A program made the translations under genes and the position numbers. The notes under the pieces are model-generated. The model was not told the origin of the DNA. It saw only the letters and a program-made list of their open reading frames with translations, and did not search any database. Of a DNA stretch of 64,000 nt, positions 26,357 to 40,853 are shown one piece after another. Positions within the stretch are counted from its first letter, which is position 1; every line of letters starts with the position of its first letter. This DNA comes from Cymbidium sinense (lineage: Eukaryota > Streptophyta > Magnoliopsida > Asparagales > Orchidaceae). Where the stretch lies: contig CM038229.1 in NCBI GenBank assembly GCA_021442155.1, positions 91,359,716 to 91,423,715 on the forward strand. The letters are read 5' to 3'.

Positions 26357-27059
26357 TGATGGGTAGATGCTCACACACACCACGCCAAATGCCAAGGAAT
26401 TCTAGAATGTTAAGAGACACATGCAAGTAGAACTAGTTGTTGAAAAAATTTACCTTATGCTTTTGCAATGAATAGTATATAAGTGACATGAAAGAAATCA
26501 AAAATAATAGGCACCACCACAACCAATAGTTTGATTCTGAAATCCAATACAGAAATCTTATCCATCATAGAACCGATCTGGCTAAACGAAGAAGGCTGGA
26601 ACTCAACTTTCATCTTTTAGAAGGAAATCTGTGGATAGGAGTGATAAGGTGGCGAGATCGAAGAGAATTGAAATAGTACCTTGTGGGGCCAGAAACCTTT
26701 GACTGATGTAAGCTCTTGTCACATTGAACTTATTCAAGCTTGAACTCAAGCATTCCAATAGAAGTCATGGAAAAATAGTTATTGTAGTCTATGCATTTTT
26801 TGATGAAATGGATGATATTATTATCAGAACTATACTTTAGGGATTTTTGAGGGGAGCCGAGCCTTCAGAGTGAGACAAGTTATACCTATTTTTCTTCATG
26901 AGTTGGCTTCGTGGAAATCTGTTTTACTACAAACCGCTCATCATGTCAGAGAGTAGGAGTCTCAAGGGTCATTATGGGCAGAATACATTCATTGTACATT
27001 AGGTTCCAATGTCAATAAATTGATATATGGATGTTTTTTTGGAGACATATTATTCCCTT
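26357..27059. other. Unassigned stretch between the 162-codon frame and the mitovirus-like piece
   Basis: No gene is recognisable. It could contain strongly decayed 5' sequence of the viral-polymerase-like element that becomes readable at about 27,060, but no motif supports this. Confidence 0.3.
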
Positions 27060-27234
27060 ATTACCAAGTTGGTTCTCTTTGTCAACTCAGTTAGGTATGT
27101 GTGGTGGTGGCAAGTGGCAAATATTCATCATGGGAAACTATCTAAATCAAATGCTTCTAAAACTGGTGCATGATTGGCTGATGAGGGTCCTTAGGAAAAT
27201 TATGATAGATGGTTGGCAAGAGAGAATGAACTGA
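27060..27234 (+). pseudogene. Mitovirus RNA-dependent RNA polymerase-like fragment 1
   Basis: Mitoviruses are capsidless RNA replicons of plant and fungal mitochondria whose only protein is an RNA-dependent RNA polymerase. DNA copies of this gene are known from plant mitochondrial and nuclear genomes. In the frame that begins at 27,031, the segment from about 27,100 shows a GGGKW block, then MGNYLNQ, then VHDWLMRVLRKI, followed by a DG pair. This order and spacing (glycine-lysine block, GN-Y-Q, HDW, DG) is the conserved N-terminal signature of the family. Similarity ends by 27,234 with a stop, before the catalytic palm motifs, so only about 40-45 recognisable residues remain and the fragment cannot be functional. 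It differs clearly from the copies in D1, which suggests a different source. The minus-strand gypsy remnant starts about 90 bp downstream. Confidence 0.7.
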
Positions 27235-27319
27235 GGTTAGATCATCTTCTTTCATAAGCCTACTTGACTTTTCTTAAAGTACTAGCTACTCGATCAATGA
27301 TTTGTAACTGGATCTTATG

Positions 27320-28420
27320 GAACTGCTTATTGATTGATGCACTTCCATGTGTTGCCATAGGCTTGATCCCATACTTTTTTGATCTAGTTCCTTTCTTCAT
27401 TAGGTGTGAAAATTATTAACACCTTCTTGATAGGATTGAGATGAATCTTCTTCAGGAGGTCTTTCTTCTTTGTAGCTATTTGAGTTCCTAGAGGTTAGTT
27501 GGTGGTTTCATTAAAATGATGGCTATAATTTTGGCTAGGTCAAATGTGATTCCATCTTTTCTAAGAAAAAACAAAAAGAACTTTCTAGTTACTACCCCAT
27601 GAAAGCATTTGAGGGGATTCATCCTCATGTTGTGCTTTCAAAGTATCTCTAAGACCCTTTGTAGATCTGTGAGGTGATTTTCTTTCTGCTTTTCACTGTG
27701 AGGTGATCCACGTAACACTATTTTCTTTTATGTTGTTGATCTTAAAATATCTGCATCATAGCCCTTTCTAGTAAGGTAGGTGGCACCAACATTTTTGAGA
27801 CGGAATCACATCACTGTATAATAGTATGTACAAAAGGAGTTCTAAAGGTTGTGTGCCTTTTTTTCATCTAGATCCATTTTTCTTTGGTTTCACCCAGACA
27901 AACCATCCATGAAAGACATATGTTCATATCTACATCTATTGTCTATCATGATTTTAACAATCAGCAAAAGAAATTTGTCCTTAAGGAATGCGTTATTTAG
28001 GTCTCTGAAGTCAATGAAAACCCGAATCCACCCATTCTTCTTGGTCGCTAAAATAATGTTTGCCAACAAATCAAGATGTTTCTTTTCTCTTATAAAACCC
28101 ACATCCTTTCCATTTCTGTATTGATTTCTCAATCTTCTTCATGAGGGGTGGATGAAAGCATCGTTGTGCTTGCTTGATGGAGCCAGCATCTGGATATTCA
28201 GTATGTGCAATTTTAGCATCTAACCCAGGTATCTCAACATAACTCCAGGCAAATATGTCCAAGTATTCCTTAAAGAGTTGGACACTTTTTTTTGTTCAAC
28301 TTCCCCTGATGATAGGCTGACACTTAGGAAGATTGGGTGAGGGTCGCCTTCTGTTCCCAAGTAAACCTATCAAACTTCTCAAGTCATGGTTTCTTGCCCA
28401 TCTTCCTCGAATAAAACCAT
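27320..28420 (-). mobile_element. Ty3/gypsy reverse transcriptase remnant, minus strand
   Basis: Read on the minus strand from about 28,300 downward, the polyprotein starts with YLDIFAWSYVEIPGLDAKI, a typical pre-RT block, then FHPPLMKKIEK. After a frame change come LLANIILATKKNGWIRVF, DFRDLNNAFLKDKF and HMSFMDGLSG. Below 27,890 there are further pieces in shifting frames: a PFGLKN-equivalent (FRLKNVGATY), a decayed DDI region, MNPLKCFHGV at about 27,600, KDGITFDLAKI, then a RFIS-like connection tail down to about 27,330. The order matches gypsy reverse transcriptase into early RNase H, as in the remnant at 7.1-8.8 kb but in the opposite orientation and from a different element. No LTR, protease or integrase was found next to it. 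It is inactive. Confidence 0.85.
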
Positions 28421-31400
28421 ATTTGTAGTTACTACCCAAAAAAATCTTCCTTGGGCTTTGTGAGAAACCCATCAATCTCGTTCCAAGTGATTAGCAGTGG
28501 GCCATCATAGGTGCATGCAATAGGATCCATCCTGTGGGCCTACCTAAGCAGTTAGGGTTTGAATGCTTCTACTCTGTTGGTCCTATCATTCCCCAAATGC
28601 ATAGACGTTCATACAGAGCATAGGAGCACCAAGGCCAATACAGAAAGAGCATCCTTAATGCCAATGCTTTTCCCCTAATCAATAGAAGTGGGCAAGGAAG
28701 AAGGGAAGGAGAGAACAGCTACTAAGAGTTAGACTATACCATGAGCCATATCACAGGAAGCTAACAAAAAGGAGCCGAGGTCTACTAAGAGTTAAAGTTG
28801 GAATTTCATTAAGAAAGTCTAGGTTAGGACATCAAAAAGTCTTTAGTCTTTATGTAATTAGGTAAAGTAAAGGATTCATCTGTTTGGCAGCTTTCACCCA
28901 TTCTTCTTCTAGGAAAAAAAGGTTCTAAAATGTGTGATTTTTTTTTACAAACATCTAGTTCTTAGGGCTTTGAATAAGAAAGTTATCTGAATGAAACCAG
29001 AGAACTAGCTAGTGTCAAAGTTTGGTAAAAAAAATAGACAGAGATCTACATATCAATATCAGTATGAAGAGAATTGTTCTTATGTTACCCCATCATTTTT
29101 GCATTGGGTAATAGAATGGATAGAAATGCTACTCTTTCTCAATGCCTGGTATATCTCACCTTGAAAGCTCATAGTGAGAATGATATGATTTGGATTGGAT
29201 AGAGAGCTCATCACTCTTTGATGAATCTGAACTATTGAAGTTTTAGTCCGAAGGTGCTCAGCTGATGAAATGATAATTTTTCCATAGGGAATAGGTAAGA
29301 AATTGTATTTTCTGCTCAACCACAACCATTGACACAATTCTATGGAATACTTAGTTTAGTTTGGTAAGATGGTCAGTGGAAAGATAATGACTTGGTTTAT
29401 GACCAAGCACCGGTCCTTTGGGTGTGTGAAAGCTCATATGAGCTTCTGACTCATGGCCTAGACATAATTAGATAGCAACACTACCCCGATAAGGGGGTCG
29501 GGCTTCAAAATGATAGATGCTTATCTAATGACATTAGAAAAGTTGAGATCAAACCACTAGAAGGTTCCAATTAGCTTGTTATGCACCAACATAGGAGGTG
29601 TAACTCATTATCCTTCGAGTAGTCATGTCCTTAAGAAAGAGATAATGAACTATGTATATCTCGTAACAGATTGAAGTGAAATCTCACATATCAAAAGGGT
29701 GGTATAGTGATAAAGTTCACGTGGGATAACCTCTTGTTAGCTTTCAATTGAAATTATGCACCAAAGTGTGCTAGTAAGTTTGAGTTAGCAATAATGATGT
29801 GTAGTTGTCTATATCTTCATGATATCAAACTCAAAAATCTAGGTGGTACAACTCTGCATTATCTACAATGATGTATGAGTCAGAGTCACAAGCTTTGTGA
29901 AGGACACCTAAACCGCACTCTTTGGTGCTTAGAATCTAGTGAAAAGATAGTTCTATGGACAACTTGATTTTAGATCACAGCTCTCAGAATTTCAGACGTA
30001 TTTGAGTTGGATCCCAATCTATCTTTGATGAACAAAAGTCCAACCTTATAGCTACCCATTTTCCAGATGAACTCTAGAGATCATAGATGGATGGGCACAT
30101 TGAATTAGCATACCAGAAATCACTTCTCCCTTATCCTACCCCTATGATCATGGTCATGATTCTTTTGATCTGCAATCACCCATGGGTTGAGGTTCATTCA
30201 ACTGGTTCTATTATATCAATGGAAACCCTTGTTGAACTTCTTTGACTACATTGAAAATGAAAAAGGATAAACGAAGATGGTCTCTGCTCACTTTTTTTTT
30301 CTTTTTTTTGAAACATCCTCTAGATTTTTACATCTTTATACTCATCCTGAGATGGACATAAAAGCTCACTATAGCTAGACTAGGATCTATAGTGGAATCA
30401 GGGCAACCACCAGGGTTGATGACTCAGATTTGCATTTTCAGACCTAGGCCCTCCGAGATGCCTAATCCTCTTTTGAAAAAGGAAGAGCAGCATCCCCATT
30501 GATTGCAAAAGATAAAAAAAGAAGGGCATGAAGTTCCTATATTTTTGATTCTGGTGGAGGCGATGGGTTCCATTGATTTCATTCTGGTGAACTAAGATAG
30601 AGAAATTCTAATGTGAATTGAAAGACGAGTTACACAATCTAATCTACTGAAGAGCTTGGGTGACATGGAGGGCATAGGTGAAGTATAAGCACCTTGGTCT
30701 TGAATAAAAAATTGAATCAAATGAGAGCTATTATTCTATTCTAATTCTAACCTTGATAGCTGATCATCCTAACTTCTTTGACAATCTCAACTACATGCCC
30801 ACATCATGTCCTCAAACATCTATGTAGTCCTATCCTTTTAGTCGAGTATATTAAGCTACCCTCTCTCTCTCTCTCTCTCTCTCTCTTTGCTTGATTCAAT
30901 ACAAGCTATCCTCTTACTTTGCTTGAGTACTTCTTTCTTTACATATGACATATTCTGAAACTAAAATCAAGAAATAAAGATAAGACTTTGAATTGTAATC
31001 TGAAATAGCAGACAATCTACCAAGAAACTGATTGGAAGGACTAAGCCCGAAAGAACGGGATGAGACATTTTCTTTTTAGGCTTTAGTTCATACCAGCTAA
31101 AGGTTAGGAGCCCATCCCAAGATGTATTGGAGTCGGTCTTCTCAACTCCACCAAATGAGGAAAGAACTTAGAGTATCCCAAGATAGAGATAAACAATTAG
31201 TTAGACTAGTCGAAAACATATTCAATTGCATATGCCTAAGACCTTTTTCTTACCTCGATTGCACACCAGTGAGATAAAGGATTCTAAAAGCTACAAGAAG
31301 ATGTAACCCCTAACTAAGAAAATTAGGAAAATGTATCTTTCTCCAAACTAATAGCTACACCAGTTACCAAGGACCACATAAGCAAATACTTTATAGCTTC

Positions 31401-32199
31401 TGACCCAGTCTCTTTTTGACTTACTAGATCAATTGCACTGAACACTTTATGTTAGCTAGAATTTCACTTAGGAAGAAAGGTAGTTCAAATAAGAAAGATT
31501 CAACAAGAGGAATCAAAGCTGACCATAGGTAATGGCATTTCATCTTCTTATTGATTTGTATGCTCTTCTATCATCTGAGTAGTCATTAGTCTTTCTCACA
31601 TCTCTCTTGCATGTCCTCTCTGGCCCTGGGCCTTGAAATGAAAAAAAGAATTGATGTGGGAGCAATGTGTGGAATAGTATTTCCAATATGACTTGGTGCT
31701 TCCTAGCTTACTGTACTAAATGCATTGATGTTGTCAAAGCAACATTGTAAGTCACTAGACTAGCCACACCTGTTGAGGTTGTACCCATCGGATGTCAACC
31801 TTCCTTAGAAGCCATTGTCTAACCAACTTACTTGGTTATCTAACAAGACTAGGTATGCACCCCTTGCCTGAGAGGGATATATATGTTCACAAAGTGTTTT
31901 GCTTATAATCAATGGCAGAAATACTAATCCCCTTCCCTTAGACCAATCCACATTAGACAAGGGTGTTCCTTGCTTTTTCCACAAATGGCACCTATGGGTA
32001 GGTTTTGGGGCATGCTACCAATCCCATGTTTACATCTTGAGAATCCAATGGCTTCACATCTAGCGCCTCATCCTCAACAGACTGAGATTCCAACTTTTGT
32101 CTTCAGATACCCATCTAAGTTATATTATGCTTTTCACTATACTTCTATTCATTTGTTCTTTCTTTAATAAGAATGAGAGGTCTCGAAAGAAAGTTCATC
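28421..32199. other. Unassigned sequence, possibly retrotransposon flanks
   Basis: No gene is recognisable. The part next to 28,420 may be decayed upstream polyprotein of the minus-strand gypsy element. The stretch around 29,400-30,100 has an LTR-like, non-organelle texture, but I found no second copy to prove it. A (CT)13 tract lies at 30,861. Confidence 0.35.
30861..30886. repeat. (CT)13 microsatellite
   Basis: Thirteen uninterrupted CT units, followed by TTTGC. Plain dinucleotide microsatellite outside any recognised feature. Confidence 0.95.
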
Positions 32200-32660
32200 T
32201 AGTCAGACCAAAGAAAGGAAGTTGGTACGGACATAGTAGGGATGGAGTTCATTGGGTAGCCTTTCTGCCATTGTCATCAGCGGGACTTCAATCTTTATTA
32301 GGCCGCTACCAACTATTTCAATTAAGGCTATTGAAAGGATTTCAAAAAAGACAATGGTGTCCTAGTTCATACGAACACACATCATTGAACAGTTAAGTAT
32401 TTTACAACATCATGGAAACCCTTATCTAAGTAGCCCCCTCTACTGGTTCAAATGCAATATCAAGATAAACCTTTCTTCAAGATACCATGCCGTCGAAAAA
32501 GAAGCGTTCAATAAAACTCTGTGAAAAATCCTCTAAAAATAAGAAAGATTGGCATGAGCAGCTCTCGGAGTATAAGAATGACAAGGGGCATAGACTAAGC
32601 TTTAAAAATTTATACAAAGTGCTTGTATATGATTGAGGGCTCATACAAGCATTCGAGAAT
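32200..32660 (+). mobile_element. Ty3/gypsy integrase core remnant
   Basis: Integrase inserts retrotransposon cDNA into the host chromosome. In shifting plus-strand frames I read a G-x-D-I-V-G-like block at about 32,225, an AATNYF block at about 32,305 (a family hallmark shortly after the first catalytic Asp), KDFKKDNGV, and from about 32,490 the stretch EAFNKTL followed by KKDWHEQLSEY, which matches the conserved end of the catalytic core. LVYD at about 32,625 corresponds to the region just after it. Stops and frameshifts separate almost every block, and the middle part with the second catalytic Asp is not readable. No reverse transcriptase of the same orientation lies close by, so this is a third, independent gypsy fragment of the window. 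Confidence 0.7.
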
Positions 32661-34384
32661 AGCCAAGTTAAACATATAAGAAAGAAAGATTCTAGGCCAA
32701 CCGGCCCAAATTGATAGGGGTATTGGTCTTATCTTATTGACTTAGTAAAGTTTGAGTTTTGACTAGGCCCCATCGGTGAAACCAGTACGCTTTTGAATTA
32801 CTCAATGGTGCATAGAATAGAAAATCTTATGTCTTCTCTGTCTCATGATACAGAAGCCAAGATAATCAATGAAGGGCACAAGGGGTCATCTTCCTATTTT
32901 TCCATAGTCCCTATCTTTGAATGATTATTTCCCTTGACAGAACAACTTCCTTAATCAATCTCATCTGTGCTAAAAGCACCTCACAGCCTTATGCCTTTCA
33001 GCCTTTCAATTTGATCTCATCTTGGCCTAATTTAGGGTGGGCACCCCTTCTCAATTCAAAGAAGTACTCAATCCTAACTCTGCATCTTTATTTTTCAATG
33101 GAAGCTAGATTTCCACCTTCAAGGTTGAAGGTCAAGTTAGAAGGTGATTTGGCTATGAAAATAGGCATTGAAAAGCAATCCACCCAGGAAAGCAGTCATC
33201 AAGCAAGATGTAGATGAAATTCTAACTGTCACATTTACGTTGTTTGACTAGACAACTTCTAGCACCAATAGGATTCATGAAAACAGAAAGAAGAGCTAGT
33301 GACTCTTAGAATGTTGCCCGTATTAAGGCGAAGGAAAGGTGGATTCCCTATAGAAGTTTATTTTTTCTTCAATCGATTCATCTCAGCCTTAGACTGCTAA
33401 AGCTAGCTTTGCCCTGTACCTAGACTGGCTATCTTGAAAAGAATTTAGTCATGCATCTCTAAAGAGTGAAAAGAATTAGTCTTTACCCTAGAGCTAAAAT
33501 GACATAGTCGAGCTTCTTCCTTTCATAGAGGTAATGCTGATTCTTCTCCTTCTTATTTGAATAAGGAAAAGGTTTTACCTATTCCCTATCACAACCACAT
33601 TAAGTATAGAAATGAATTGTTATCAAATAAAACTCTGCACCTTTGCTCATCCCTTTCATTCAAAATCTCACATCTCGATCTCTCTTTCCACTACTAAGGA
33701 AGATTTCAGCCTCTTCTTCCGAAAAACATTTGCAAACCCTGAGACCAGCTAGCTGAGCCAGAAGCCTCCTTTCTTTACTTTAACTAATTACCTACTCCTA
33801 TCTCTCTCAATCCTAAAACCATAACTTTACTATGGCTATGTTCTTAGATCCATCATTTCTTTTCTATTGTTCAAAGAAATGCTTATCTTTTGAAGCTCGT
33901 ATATCTCTACCTCGACTAATCAAATTCATTAATTACATCTGCTAAAGATGCTTTACCTAAAAAGAAATGACTTTCAAGTGGGGAGTGAATCAAAGTCGAT
34001 ATGATATAGAAATCCTAGGCTTAAAAGCCACATTTATCGATCCTTCAGACTGTAATCACCTGATTGAAGAGGGCCAATGTAGGATCTAAATGAGATGAGT
34101 GTGAATAAAGCGCAAATTGATAGAGACCAATACAGATGGATGTACGATGGAGAAGCTAGCTGGATTCCAAGAGCTCTTCTTCATATTTTCAACCCCCCAC
34201 TCGTATTGATACTGATTGTGCTTTCAATGTTTGCTTTTTATATTATGTATTCCATGTGTAAGGTTTTGGACTAACTTTATTAGTCTAGTTAGTTTCATTG
34301 ATTACATTTCTACGCTCTAAAAAAGTATGTTTTCTTTCATTAGCTCTATGACAAAAGATACATTGACATATTTCTTTGTGGGAC
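32661..34384. other. Unassigned organelle-like noncoding DNA
   Basis: No gene is recognisable. The longest open frame (32,921-33,217, plus strand, 98 codons) has no motif I know. Texture is again that of plant mitochondrial spacer. Confidence 0.4.
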
Positions 34385-34729
34385 GACCAAGCAAGAGGCA
34401 GGGCCTCTCTTACTTTTCATATAGCAATCAGAAGATCAGTCAATAAAAGAGATAGCACAGGCCTATTAATGAGTTCATGGATAAAGAAAAAAAAGAGGAA
34501 TGGGAGATTTTCTATGTTCTTAGGCAGAACCATAGCAAGTTATAATGAGCCATGCTGACCAAGCAAGAGGTAGGGCCTTTCTTACTTTTCAGATAGCGAT
34601 TGGAAGATTAGTCAATAAAAGAGATAGCACAGGCCTTTGAATGAGTTCAGTGGATAAAGAAAAAAAAGAGGAATGGGAGATTTTCTATGTTCTTAGGAAG
34701 AACCATAGCAAGTTACAACGAGCTGCGCT
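34385..34729. repeat. Tandem duplication, two copies of about 172 bp
   Basis: The unit beginning GACCAAGCAAGAGG occurs at 34,385-34,556 and again at 34,557-34,729. The copies differ at a modest number of positions, including one extra base in copy 2, and the match stops at GCGCT 34,729. Both copies contain a short A-run followed by GAGGAATGGGAGATTTTC. The function of the unit is unknown, and the open frame starting at 34,376 ends inside copy 1. Confidence 0.93.
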
Positions 34730-38945
<4,216 letters not shown>

Positions 38946-39944
38946 ATCCAATTGCAGACCTTTTATCAAAAGCACTAGTACTACCAATTTGCCTATCTTC
39001 TCTAAAATGGATTTCAATAGCAACATTCCTAGGAGCATGCCTAGTAACATAACCTACAGTAGCCCCTCATTTTGAAGTAGTGTTATAACTAAGTGGATTC
39101 TGAAGTAGTGTTATAACTTCAACTGAGGGGAGATGTGAATCTTTCTAATACCAAGATTCTCCCTTTCTAGCTGATGATGAAACACAGCCTTGGGGTGTAA
39201 CTTATGGTGCTACAGAGAAGGCATCTTTATACATGTTATGGAGCCCTTTTTACTTGGCAGTATATCAAACATGTAGGTCATAGCCTCATGCAGTACTCAG
39301 GAGGAGTCCATTCCACAAAGTTGCAAATTCAGACATCTGTGTTCTTGACAGGTTTGTGGTATATCGCATTTCTTCCTCAGAAAAAGACTTTAGAAAGGTG
39401 AGGTAATCATAGGATTTCTAAGTTGGTATAGAGTCTTTGGTCTTTCTAAAAGAGAATATGAGTATGGCTGAAGGGACCAAAAGTCTCTTTGAAAACCATA
39501 CCATACATATACTAGAGTACACCCCTAGGGAGCATTGTAAGAAGAATTATGTCGAGTTATTGACCAGGTATGCTTGAATGCTTTTCGCATATGTCCCCTC
39601 TGATTCCAAAATTCTTATTCGACTTGGTTTTGGTTGTATACTCCTAAGACCTACATTTTCACCTTATTTATGAGGCAAAGGATGTAGACATCTTAGAATT
39701 GAGTAAGCATCTAAGCGTGTGGCACACCTAACCAGTGCTAGTGCGCTTTTGACACTATACCAGCCCAAGTAGCTTGCCAAGCTCAGAAGTCTTTTGTTCT
39801 CTGATCATGAGGTGCCCGTGACTTCTTGTTATGATGATCCTTTGCTCTATGCAGGGCAGTTACCTTAGGCCTCAGGTAGCTGATAAAGAGTGGGATACGA
39901 TGAATTCGTGGACAAAAGCGGGGAGATTTGGGGTGAAGTTATAG

Positions 39945-40075
39945 AGTTGTTGCAAGGTGTGAGTGTTTGCAATTTGGTAATCCAATCTAGCAGGCCTTGT
40001 TAAGACCTTTGCATGATTGGGTGATGGAGGTCCTTAGTCACCTTGCCACTGATGGGACTTTCGATCAATTTCTAC
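39945..40075 (+). pseudogene. Mitovirus RNA-dependent RNA polymerase-like fragment 2 (in D1a)
   Basis: In two overlapping frames the sequence first reads a K-V-x-V-F-A-I block at about 39,952. After a one-base frame change it reads GNPI, then LLRPLHDWVMEVLSHL and DGTFDQ ending near 40,070. Glycine-asparagine, HDW and DGTFDQ in this order are the N-terminal hallmark of the mitovirus polymerase. Nothing like the downstream catalytic motifs can be read after DGTFDQ, so the fragment is a truncated, frameshifted relic. The identical arrangement in D1b shows it was present before D1 was duplicated. The residues differ from fragment 1 at 27.1 kb, so two different viral-like sources, or two very old copies, are likely. 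Confidence 0.75.
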
Positions 40076-40841
40076 CCCCTCAACAAAAAGATGCATTTGC
40101 ATTCATTCAGCCTTTAAGGTGCTACTGACACTTTTCCAGTAGTGCTAACAACATATATGCTGATTGGCTTGTTCAAGCAATCCTTTATCAAGTCATGGTT
40201 ATTTCTGATGATTGTGATCAATTTTAGGGTACCTCAATAGACCAAACGAAATAACACTTCTCACCCTCGAGGAAGAGTGTATAATTTCACAGAGGGGCTA
40301 AGCTTCAAGATGTGAGCAAATCAGATGTGTACATTTATGGAAGATCTGATGCTCTCTTTCTTTTCTTTATTTTTGTTGAATGGAATAAAGTACCCATCCG
40401 CTATGGAAGTCAGCCTTTTTAAGTAAATGCAATCACTTTTTGGTTTACTATTGTTACTATTTTGAATGAGAATAGATATACCTTCTTTTCAAAAGAGAAG
40501 ACCCGGTGTCCCTAGCCCTAATGGAAGCCCCTTTCCAGATAGAACCTTTTCTTTCTTTTCAAGTAGAGGCACTGATCTCATCAAGTAAGTTGTTCAATCA
40601 GCTCTATGTCTTTTACTTAGTCACGGGATAGGAGATGAAATTTTCTTCAAGAAGAGAAGCTCGACTCATTTAGACAAGCACCTTCACTGGAGGGATCAAA
40701 GATGGAATCCATTCTACTCAAAACTATGTATGATAAGTAGAGTAAATAGCATGAAATCCAAATGAGCATGCCCTAGAAGTGAAGGATGAAGATCAGCGAT
40801 TCTATTCTATTAAGGCAGCCTATGCTTTGGAAAGAGAAAGT

Positions 40842-40853
40842 GGGGGGGGGGGG
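40842..40853. repeat. Poly-G run (12)
   Basis: Twelve uninterrupted G within D1a. The homologous place in D1b (about 58,850) has six. In an otherwise A/T-rich, G-poor window this is unusual and may be slippage expansion or a sequencing/assembly artefact. Confidence 0.9.
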
